Shown here: positions 1-5,170 of the stretch, piece after piece | How the letters are laid out: each line of letters begins with the position of its first letter | Numbering within the stretch: the stretch's first letter is position 1 | Assembly (NCBI GenBank): GCA_022561735.1 | Contig: JADFQR010000069.1 | Span: 1 to 6,867 of the forward strand | From: Chloroflexota bacterium | GTDB taxonomy: Bacteria; Chloroflexota; Dehalococcoidia; UBA1151 | DNA length: 6,867 nucleotides | Reading direction: 5' to 3' | Translations under genes and position numbers: made by a program | The notes under the pieces: model-generated | What the model was told of the DNA's origin: nothing | The model's input: only the letters and a program-made list of their open reading frames with translations | The model's database searches: none

Positions 1-102
1 TTGGATACCCAACGCAGACCCCCAGGGACCGGACACCTGGATGAATTGTCCACCCCCGGCGCCGCTGAGCGCATGAAGGTTGTATGAGATGACCGTGTCG
101 TG

Positions 103-176
103 TGTCAAAAAGTTGTGTTAATTCAACTCCCGTGGCGTACGATTTTTGACAGGCGCATCAGATGTAGCGGTTAAAG
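103..176 (+). promoter_or_regulatory. Possible promoter/operator region with divergent -35-like boxes
   Basis: A consensus TTGACA lies at 146-151, upstream of the kinase gene. It is part of a perfect 9-bp inverted repeat, TGTCAAAAA at 103-111 and TTTTTGACA at 143-151, so a second TTGACA reads leftward at 108-103. The rightward -10 is weak: GTTAAA at 170-175, 18 nt after the -35. The leftward box has TACAAC on the minus strand at 84-79, also 18 nt away. Between the arms, AGTTG at 111-115 and CAACT at 124-128 form a small 5-bp dyad. The arrangement would suit either a divergent promoter pair or a regulator binding site. There is no proof of transcription and the -10 matches are poor. Confidence 0.35.
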
Positions 177-207
177 ACGGCATCCACTGGCGCGCTGTGG
201 ATCGACG

Positions 208-2088
208 TTGAAACCCTGGCGGAGAACTTTGCGATTCAGTGACATAGGCCTCCAGTTCCGGATCATGGCCTACGTGTTCATGGGGATGACGGTCCTCGTA
301 AGCCTGTTCGCCTTCGTCGCGCTCCAGGCCGTCGATGACTCGTCGGACGAGATCCTCCAGGAGCGGCTGATCCTGGCAAGGACGGTTGCCAGCGCCGTGG
401 ACCGCGTCATCGCCACGACTGCGACTCTTGTGACGGGGGTGGCGGATGCGATGGGCAAATCCGGTGCGGTGACCCCGTCGGATGCAGAAACCTCCGTGAA
501 TACGCTTGCGCTTGCGCTGACTGACGTGAACGCAGGGACCCCGCCGGAGCTCGTTGCGTTGATAGACGGAAGCGGCAGGCCGATAGCGCGTGCCGGCTCC
601 TCCCGGGACGGCGAGGCGCTGTTAGCCTTCGTCGCCTCGCTGCAACCCGACGGAGCGCCCGTGGTCATCGGCGGGGGCGTCGGCGGGCCGTTGATCGCTG
701 CGTCGGCCTCGCTTGGTGGAGGGACCGGCGGTATGCGTCTCGCCGCCGTCATCCTTCCAAGCCCGCAACTCCTCAAGGTGTCCGACGCAGCGTCCGGCGA
801 CGTTCGCTCATACCGGACCGAGTTGATCGACGCAGAAGGGATCGTACTTGAGACGTCGGACGGCGCCCGGCCGCTGACTCCAACGCGGCACCTCGCGATC
901 ATCGGGGATGCGCTCAACCTGCGTGAAAGCGGTGTGGGCGAACATTCTCCGCCGGACGTAAAGGGCGGAGAGTCAGAGCGGCATGTGGTTGCGTTTGCAC
1001 CGCTGGAGGAGATGCCCTGGGGTGTCGTGGTCGAGCAACCCGAAGATGTCGCGCTTGCCGTGCCCAATGATCTGCGCCGGCGTATTCTCTGGCTCGCGGG
1101 GCTGGGGTTCCTGGCAGGGCTGGGTCTCGCCTGGATCACCAGCCGCCAGGTCGTTCTGCCGCTGATACGGCTCACGGAACGCGCCGGCCGAATCGCGTCT
1201 GGCGATCTCGGCGGCACGATAAGTCCTGAAGGTCAGGACGAGGTCCGACGGCTCAGTGTGTCGTTTGAGACCATGCGAAACCGGATGGAGACATCCCGGC
1301 GGGAGCTTGAAGAATGGGGCCAGGAGTTGGAGGCCCGCGTTGAGGAACGCACGACGGAACTTGCCCGGCGTAGTAGTGAACGCGATCTTCTGCTCAAGAA
1401 GGTGATGACCGCCCAGGAGGAGGAACGGCGTCGCATCGCCCGTGATCTCCATGACCAGGTCGGCCAGTCGCTCACGGCGTTAACGATGAGCCTCGGGTCG
1501 GCGGAAGCGGAACTGGCGGAATTAAACCCGGCGGCGTCTGAACGCATCGGCGAACTCCGGCGGGTCGCCGGGGACACGATAGAAGAGGTGCGTCGCATGA
1601 TGGCGGACCTTCGTCCGAGCATCCTTGACGATATGGGACTCTCGGCCGCCGTCGGCTGGTATCTTGAGAATCATCTTGAACGGACCGGTGTGAAGTCTTC
1701 GCTTGAGGTTTCAGATCTGCAAACGGACCTGCCGGAGGTTGTCGAGATCACAGCGTTTCGCGTGGTGCAGGAGGCCCTCAATAACGTGATGAAGCACGCC
1801 CGCGCCGGTCACGCGACGGTCAAACTGGAGGGCCACAGCGACCGTATCACGGGCGAAATCGTGGACGACGGTGAGGGGTTCGATCTGTCGGGCGTCGAAC
1901 CCGGCGCGGACGGTGGATGGGCGGTAGGGTTGCTGGGCATGAACGAGCGGGTCACCCTTCTCGGTGGCACACTCGATATAGAGACGGCGCCCGGCTCGGG
2001 CACGTCCGTCCGGTTTGTTATCCCGTTGTCCCAAATGTCTTCCCAGTTGTCTTCCCAGGTGTCTTCAGGGGAGGGTGCCGATGCCTGA
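208..2088 (+). CDS. Membrane-bound sensor histidine kinase, NarX/DegS type (HisKA_3)
   Basis: This 626-residue kinase would autophosphorylate on histidine in response to an extracytoplasmic signal and pass the phosphate to the regulator encoded next. Visible in order: a first membrane segment (about residues 19-41); a periplasmic region (about 43-290) with cache-like phrases such as LVALIDGSGRPIA, ELIDAEGIVLETSDG and WGVVVEQPED; a second membrane segment (293-311); a HAMP linker (about 312-366); a coiled coil rich in Glu/Arg; and a HisKA_3 dimerisation helix with ARDLHDQVGQSL, His415 being the phospho-acceptor. The HATPase domain has an N box around E522, N525-N526 and H530, a DDGEGF motif at 553-558, and glycine boxes at G574-G577 and G597-G599. 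The start is uncertain. TTG at 208 lacks a clear ribosome site, TTG at 229 has GGAG 4 nt upstream, and ATG at 265 would trim the protein right at the first membrane segment. The last residues are a Ser/Gln repeat tail. The signal sensed cannot be read from sequence. Confidence 0.95.
   Translation: MKPWRRTLRFSDIGLQFRIMAYVFMGMTVLVSLFAFVALQAVDDSSDEILQERLILARTVASAVDRVIATTATLVTGVADAMGKSGAVTPSDAETSVNTLALALTDVNAGTPPELVALIDGSGRPIARAGSSRDGEALLAFVASLQPDGAPVVIGGGVGGPLIAASASLGGGTGGMRLAAVILPSPQLLKVSDAASGDVRSYRTELIDAEGIVLETSDGARPLTPTRHLAIIGDALNLRESGVGEHSPPDVKGGESERHVVAFAPLEEMPWGVVVEQPEDVALAVPNDLRRRILWLAGLGFLAGLGLAWITSRQVVLPLIRLTERAGRIASGDLGGTISPEGQDEVRRLSVSFETMRNRMETSRRELEEWGQELEARVEERTTELARRSSERDLLLKKVMTAQEEERRRIARDLHDQVGQSLTALTMSLGSAEAELAELNPAASERIGELRRVAGDTIEEVRRMMADLRPSILDDMGLSAAVGWYLENHLERTGVKSSLEVSDLQTDLPEVVEITAFRVVQEALNNVMKHARAGHATVKLEGHSDRITGEIVDDGEGFDLSGVEPGADGGWAVGLLGMNERVTLLGGTLDIETAPGSGTSVRFVIPLSQMSSQLSSQVSSGEGADA
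2025..2072 (+). repeat. 12-bp tandem repeat at the 3' end of the kinase gene
   Basis: Four degenerate 12-bp units (2025-2036, 2037-2048, 2049-2060, 2061-2072) share the core GTCTTCCCAG. The middle two are the closest match. They add an SQMS-SQLS-SQVS-type low-complexity tail to the kinase just after its last HATPase strand. The array lies immediately before the ribosome binding site of the response regulator. It looks like replication slippage, and a change in unit number would keep the frame. Confidence 0.7.
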
Positions 2089-2737
2089 CCGGCCGATCCG
2101 CGTCCTCATAGCGGACGATCATGAGATTGTCCGCGCAGGCATCCGGCTGCTCTTGAACGGCCATGCGGATATCGAAGTGATCGCCGAGGCGCGTGATGGA
2201 GCGGAGGCGGTGGCGTTGACGGCGACGACCAGGCCGGATGTTGTTCTCATGGATATCTCCATGCCGGTGATGACGGGCATAGAAGCGACCCGGGCCATAA
2301 AAGCGAACAACGACGGAGTCGAGATCGTCGGGCTGACGATGCACGCTGATGAGCGGTACTTTTTTGAGTTGCTGAAGGCCGGCGCGTCCGGCTACGTCGT
2401 CAAGGGCGGCGCCCCGCACGAGTTGCTGGAAGCGATACGGGCAGCCGCCCGGGGCCAGGCGTACATACATCCCAGCGTAGCGGGAAGGCTTATCGGAGAT
2501 TTTGTCGAGCGCGCCAGGGCTGGTGAAGCGGAACTGGACGGGATCACCGATCGTGAGCGGCAGGTGCTTGAGCTGATCGCACGCGGCCTGACCGGCAGAG
2601 AGATCGCCGAACTGTTGGAGATCAGCGCCAACACAGTTGACCGTCACCGGTCCAACATCATGACCAAGCTGGATCTGCACAACAAGGCGGAACTCGTTCG
2701 CTACGCCGTGCGCAAAGGACTTATCGCAGCCGATTGA
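2081..2737 (+). CDS. Response regulator, NarL/FixJ family (receiver + LuxR-type HTH)
   Basis: A 218-residue cytoplasmic transcription factor that would be phosphorylated by the kinase encoded immediately upstream. The receiver domain (about 5-120) has the acidic pair D12-D13, phospho-acceptor D58 in VLMDISMP, the switch threonine T86 and the invariant lysine K108. The LuxR-type DNA-binding domain follows (about 152-216) with LTDRE-like ITDRERQVLELIARG, then GREIAELL and the recognition helix NTVDRHRSNIMTKL. The ATG at 2081 is chosen because GGAGGG at 2069-2074 sits 6 nt upstream and the protein then begins right at the receiver. An earlier in-frame start at 2015 would only add translated kinase repeat sequence. 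The gene overlaps the kinase stop by 8 nt, a sign of one transcript and coupled translation. Target genes are unknown; the downstream cytochromes are the obvious candidates. Confidence 0.95.
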   Translation: MPDRPIRVLIADDHEIVRAGIRLLLNGHADIEVIAEARDGAEAVALTATTRPDVVLMDISMPVMTGIEATRAIKANNDGVEIVGLTMHADERYFFELLKAGASGYVVKGGAPHELLEAIRAAARGQAYIHPSVAGRLIGDFVERARAGEAELDGITDRERQVLELIARGLTGREIAELLEISANTVDRHRSNIMTKLDLHNKAELVRYAVRKGLIAAD

Positions 2738-2763
2738 CCTGCCCGGGCGCTAATGGTGGAAGC

Positions 2764-2782
2764 ACACCACGCGTGATGGTGT
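2764..2782 (+). other. Hairpin in the gap after the response regulator
   Basis: ACACCA at 2764-2769 pairs perfectly with TGGTGT at 2777-2782 around a 7-nt loop. It lies 27 nt after the regulator stop codon. No T-run follows, so a standard intrinsic terminator is not supported. It could mark a processing site or partial terminator between the regulatory pair and the cytochrome gene. Confidence 0.35.
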
Positions 2783-2797
2783 CCCTGAGGAGGCCCG

Positions 2798-2965
2798 ATG
2801 GCCCTTGTGCGCGATGAACAGCCGGGGCCGATCCCGTACCCTGAAATCAGCCGAATTGACGGTCGGTTTACGACGAGAAGGGGACGTAATGCGCCTGCGA
2901 CATCGAATTACATTTATCGGAATTGCCGCGCTTCTGACGCTGGCTATCGCCTGCACGTCAGGTGA
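2798..2965 (+). CDS. Possible 55-residue leader ORF overlapping the cytochrome start
   Basis: An ATG at 2798 is preceded by the strongest Shine-Dalgarno match in the window, AGGAGG at 2788-2793, with a short 4-nt spacer. The frame runs to a TGA at 2963-2965, overlapping the first 77 nt of the cytochrome gene in another frame. The product is a basic, unremarkable peptide starting MALVRDEQPGPIPYPEISR, with no recognisable domain. It may be a leader whose translation affects the cytochrome start, or a chance frame behind a purine run. The strong ribosome site is the only positive evidence. Confidence 0.25.
   Translation: MALVRDEQPGPIPYPEISRIDGRFTTRRGRNAPATSNYIYRNCRASDAGYRLHVR
2878..2883 (+). 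promoter_or_regulatory. Ribosome binding site fixing the cytochrome start
   Basis: AAGGGG sits 5 nt before the ATG at 2889. It favours this start over a GTG at 2805, which would place 28 extra residues in front of an otherwise perfect lipoprotein signal peptide. Confidence 0.6.
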
Positions 2966-4133
2966 GTCCACCCCGTTCCCGACGGCCGAGCCGGCCGCCA
3001 CGTCAACTCCCGTCCCGGCAGACGATCACGCCGATGACGACGACGGGCATGATGAAGATGAGGCGCACGAAGCCGAATCCGCACTCGACGCCGTGGACCG
3101 CGGCCGAGTCGTATACCAGCAGGTTGGCTGCGCCGCCTGCCACGGCGAAGACGGCTCCGGCACCGTAATTGCTCCCGGCCTGCCGGGTCACAACGAGCTA
3201 CAGGTCAGGCGGCAGGTACGCGGTCCGATAGGGGTGATGCCGGTATTTGGCACGGATGTCTTGACACCAGAAGACTTGAGCGCCCTGGTCGCCTACGTCG
3301 AAAGCCTGTCCGGCGCCCACATGCACGGCATGGAGACTGGCATCCCGCTGGCAGAACAATCCCTGGCCCACCACCGGATGGCGCTGACGGCTTTCTCCGC
3401 GGACAACGTCGACGAAGCGGAACACCACATCGAGCACCTGATCGGCATCCTGGACGGTCAGCACCTCGCGCTCATGCAGGAAGCCCTTGACCTGACGCTG
3501 TCCGGCGACATTCACGACGCCCAGCACATGATCGAAGGGATGCTGTCCGATGTGCAACCTGCCGATGAGAGTTTTGTGACCCTCCACTTCAAGCTCGGAC
3601 TGGCGGGCCTCCGCGCCACCGGAAACGGCGAAGCTGCCCACCATCTAGAGCACGCTGCCGCCGTCGCCGACGGCGACGAGTTGGCGGAGATCAACGAGAT
3701 TCTGGCACTGCTTGCGGCGGACGAAAAAATCGAAGCGGAGGAACACCTCTCAGCGCTGCTGGGCATGGCATCGATCGGCATCGGGAACGGGGGCCACGAC
3801 GACGCCGATGCGGCTCACGAGGATGACGACGACCACGCAACCGACGACCAAGACGCCGATGCAACGCACGAGGATGACGACGACCACGCAACCGACGACC
3901 AAGACGCCGATGCAACGCACGAGGATGGCGACGAGCACGCAACGGGCGACCAAGACGCCGATGCAATGCACGAGGATGGCGACGAGCACGCAACGGGCGA
4001 CCAAGACGCCGATGCAACACACGAGGACGGCGACGAGCACGCGACGGACGAGCATGACGCCGATGCACTGCACGAGGATGGCGACGAGCACGCGACGGAC
4101 GAGCATGACGCCGATGCCGACCCTGCCGCCTGA
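2889..4133 (+). CDS. Lipoprotein cytochrome c with His-rich helical repeats and a His/Asp repeat tail
   Basis: A 414-residue exported lipoprotein, predicted to be anchored on the outer face of the membrane, with one covalent heme c. The signal peptide ends in the lipobox LAIA-C22. A Thr/Pro linker and a first acidic His-containing patch (about 43-62) follow. The cytochrome domain (about 66-140) has C81-A-A-C84-H85 and a likely distal ligand M117 in GVMPVFG, followed by LTPEDLSALVAYVESL. After a His/Met patch (HMHGM, 144-148) come about four helical repeats of roughly 30-36 residues (158-292) rich in AEHHIEHL-like segments, reminiscent of small metal-binding repeat proteins. The tail (310-411) is six 17-residue His/Asp repeats. 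The heme domain supports electron transfer; metal storage or delivery by the repeats is inference, and the metal is unknown. The gene is in line with the regulatory pair upstream and the small membrane protein downstream. A tail this long is unusual for a monoheme cytochrome. Confidence 0.88.
   Translation: MRLRHRITFIGIAALLTLAIACTSGESTPFPTAEPAATSTPVPADDHADDDDGHDEDEAHEAESALDAVDRGRVVYQQVGCAACHGEDGSGTVIAPGLPGHNELQVRRQVRGPIGVMPVFGTDVLTPEDLSALVAYVESLSGAHMHGMETGIPLAEQSLAHHRMALTAFSADNVDEAEHHIEHLIGILDGQHLALMQEALDLTLSGDIHDAQHMIEGMLSDVQPADESFVTLHFKLGLAGLRATGNGEAAHHLEHAAAVADGDELAEINEILALLAADEKIEAEEHLSALLGMASIGIGNGGHDDADAAHEDDDDHATDDQDADATHEDDDDHATDDQDADATHEDGDEHATGDQDADAMHEDGDEHATGDQDADATHEDGDEHATDEHDADALHEDGDEHATDEHDADADPAA
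3816..4121 (+). repeat. Six 51-bp in-frame tandem repeats encoding a His/Asp-rich tail
   Basis: The units start at 3816, 3867, 3918, 3969, 4020 and 4071. Each encodes 17 residues of the form HED-x-D-x-HAT-x-x-x-DADA-x. Units 1 and 2 are identical at the DNA level; units 3 and 4 differ only in the last codon; units 5 and 6 differ at three codons. The pairs differ more from one another than within themselves, which points to stepwise duplication. Units 5-6 carry a third histidine (DEHD in place of DQD). The array ends with Pro-Ala-Ala before the stop. The biased composition also leaves long open frames on the opposite strand, which are not genes. Confidence 0.97.
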
Positions 4134-4136
4134 TAT

Positions 4137-4180
4137 GGACCGGCAGAGGATCACCCGGGGGCCGGCGGCGACGCCGGTCC
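4137..4180 (+). other. Intercistronic GC-rich hairpin
   Basis: GGACCGGC at 4137-4144 pairs perfectly with GCCGGTCC at 4173-4180, just after the cytochrome stop. A competing short hairpin, CCGGC 4162-4166 with GCCGG 4173-4177, lies within it. There is no T-tract, so transcript stabilisation, processing or partial termination are all possible. Confidence 0.4.
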
Positions 4181-4211
4181 TCATGCAGTGGAGATCGATC
4201 GGGGTCAGATC

Positions 4212-4436
4212 ATGTGGGGCGACTGCGACGGCCCGGGCTGGTGGATGGCGTTTGGTTTCCTGGCCATGGCTATCTTCTGGACTGGCCTCCTCGCCCTGTT
4301 GTACCCCCTGGTTACAAGGCCGCGCGGCGTTGGCGAGGTGATGATTGCCGGACTAATGTCGGCTGAGCCGCGGCGGACACAGCGGCAAGCCGCTACGTCG
4401 CGGGCGAGATCGACCAGGAAGAGTTCGACCGCGTAA
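4212..4436 (+). CDS. Small single-pass membrane protein with frameshifted SHOCT tail
   Basis: The ATG at 4212 has GGGG at 4201-4204 as a plausible ribosome site; a GTG at 4188 is an in-frame alternative. The product opens MWGDCDGPGWWMAF and has one hydrophobic segment (about residues 10-32) followed by a basic stretch. This matches the common architecture of short membrane proteins with an aromatic Gly/Trp N-terminus and a C-terminal SHOCT motif (family knowledge; exact function unknown). As written, the frame ends at TAA 4434-4436 with an Arg/Ser-rich nonsense tail. The expected SHOCT motif is intact in another frame through 4456. A one-base loss (or a two-base gain) somewhere between about 4366 and 4391 would explain this. 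Lying between two cytochrome genes suggests a membrane-redox context. Confidence 0.65.
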   Translation: MWGDCDGPGWWMAFGFLAMAIFWTGLLALLYPLVTRPRGVGEVMIAGLMSAEPRRTQRQAATSRARSTRKSSTA

Positions 4437-4456
4437 TGAGCCGACTGAACAGATGA
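4367..4456 (+). pseudogene. Out-of-frame SHOCT C-terminus of the small membrane protein
   Basis: In the frame that starts at 4367 the DNA reads AASRYVAGEIDQEEFDRVMS, then a few residues and TGA at 4454-4456. R-Y-x-x-G-E-I-D-x-E-E-F/Y is the hallmark of the SHOCT (short C-terminal) motif, normally the last 25-30 residues of proteins like the one encoded just upstream. This frame has a stop at 4364-4366, so the segment cannot be read alone as a normal gene. Sequencing or assembly error, a real inactivating indel, and a -1 ribosomal shift are all possible. I see no obvious slippery heptamer. Confidence 0.7.
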
Positions 4457-4575
4457 GACAAGTCGAAACCGCAGGGAACGGCTGTCACCGCTGTCACGAA
4501 ATACTCATGCTTACGGGTAGGGTCCTCATGTGGGCTATATGCAGCCCATCGCTTACTTGCTCACGTGATCGATGA
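4453..4575 (+). CDS. Doubtful 40-residue ORF with a CxxCH motif
   Basis: The ATG at 4453 overlaps the TGA of the SHOCT frame (ATGA), a pattern typical of coupled translation. The peptide begins MRQVETAGNGCHRCHEI, so it contains a C-x-x-C-H heme-attachment signature (CHRCH). It has no signal peptide and is too short for a known cytochrome fold. It may be a chance motif or a remnant of a degraded cytochrome. There is no clear ribosome site of its own. Confidence 0.2.
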   Translation: MRQVETAGNGCHRCHEILMLTGRVLMWAICSPSLTCSRDR

Positions 4576-4703
4576 AGAATCCGGTGGAGACGGATACGAC
4601 GGCCGACGAACCACCGGGGACGAACCGCGCCCGGACGCGTGACGGTAAGGCAGCGCGCTACTGCGATGCGATGTGCTGGTCGATTGAGATAGGAGTCAAG
4701 TAA
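4572..4703 (+). CDS. Doubtful 43-residue ORF between SHOCT gene and second cytochrome
   Basis: The ATG at 4572 again overlaps the preceding stop as ATGA, and the frame ends with TAA at 4701-4703, two bases before the next cytochrome start. The peptide is polar, has a C-x-x-x-C pair (YCDAMCW) near its end and matches no family I recognise. Its tail contains the ribosome binding site of the next gene. The tight stop-to-start joints are the only support. Confidence 0.2.
   Translation: MKNPVETDTTADEPPGTNRARTRDGKAARYCDAMCWSIEIGVK
4691..4695 (+). promoter_or_regulatory. Ribosome binding site of the second cytochrome
   Basis: AGGAG ends 10 nt before GTG 4706 and 13 nt before ATG 4709. The spacing favours the GTG slightly; the two choices differ by one residue. 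Confidence 0.55.
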
Positions 4704-4705
4704 AC

Positions 4706-5170
4706 GTGATGCCGGCATATCTGCGTCCGCGGGCACGCCGGTTTATCTGGTTGCCGGTGGCCCTGGTGACCGTGATCCTCATTGCCTGTGGCGGTAGCGG
4801 CGCTGTCGGCGACTCGCCGTTTCCGGTCGAAGTCACCAGCCAGCGCGTCGTGATCGGAGAGCAGGTGTATGCCACCAATTGCACCGTATGCCACGGCGAG
4901 ATCGGCTCCGCCCCAACGCTCCCCGGAGCGCCATCGCATGCCGAAGATGGCCACACCTGGCATCACGCTGACCGAAACCTGTTCGAGTGGATCCTGGACC
5001 GCCCGCCGCTTGCCCGGGTGATGCCGCCGTTCCGGGGAACATTGAGCGACGAGGAAGTGTCCTCCGTAATCGCTTACATGAAGTCAGAGTGGCCGGCGGA
5101 TATCCAGTCTCGCCAGAACCAATTGTCACGGCTGATTGAGCAGCAAATACTGGAGGACGCGGGCGGGTAG
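4706..5170 (+). CDS. Lipoprotein monoheme cytochrome c
   Basis: A 154-residue exported c-type cytochrome. A basic N-terminus and hydrophobic stretch (14-27) lead to the lipobox LIA-C28, so the mature protein should be lipid-anchored on the outer face of the membrane. The heme site is C59-T-V-C62-H63, with E52QVYATNC before it in the usual position. M106 in ARVMPPFRG is the likely distal heme ligand, followed by the closing helix LSDEEVSSVIAYMKSEWP. Between them lies an unusual His-rich phrase, SHAEDGHTWHHADRNLFEW (77-95), which I recall as typical of a subgroup of small bacterial cytochromes. The length fits a single domain plus a short amphipathic C-terminal helix. Its electron partner is unknown. 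It lies downstream of the His-rich cytochrome and may share its transcript, although the 250-nt gap leaves room for its own promoter. Confidence 0.92.
   Translation: MMPAYLRPRARRFIWLPVALVTVILIACGGSGAVGDSPFPVEVTSQRVVIGEQVYATNCTVCHGEIGSAPTLPGAPSHAEDGHTWHHADRNLFEWILDRPPLARVMPPFRGTLSDEEVSSVIAYMKSEWPADIQSRQNQLSRLIEQQILEDAGG

Noticed and set aside
22..51. Two competing 5-bp hairpins (CCAGG/CCTGG and GGACA/TGTCC)
   Set aside because: Stems this short are expected by chance in GC-rich DNA, and there is no T-tract.
1..87. Possible 3' end of an upstream gene on the plus strand
   Set aside because: Frames open from base 1 to stops at 85-87 and 74-76 exist, but they are under 30 codons and resemble no known protein end.
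270..1217. A 315-codon minus-strand frame opposite the kinase
   Set aside because: Ser/Arg/Pro-rich composition typical of the antisense of a high-GC gene, and it overlaps a clear kinase.
2018..2680. A 220-codon minus-strand frame opposite the response regulator
   Set aside because: No motif, and it completely overlaps an unmistakable receiver-HTH gene.
3816..4121. CRISPR-like array
   Set aside because: The 51-bp units are contiguous with no spacers, stay in frame with the cytochrome gene, and have protein-level periodicity.
3691..4184. Long minus-strand open frames (up to 144 codons) opposite the cytochrome tail
   Set aside because: They are Arg- or Val-rich mirror images of the 51-bp repeats. 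Stop codons are absent only because the repeat unit lacks them in those frames.
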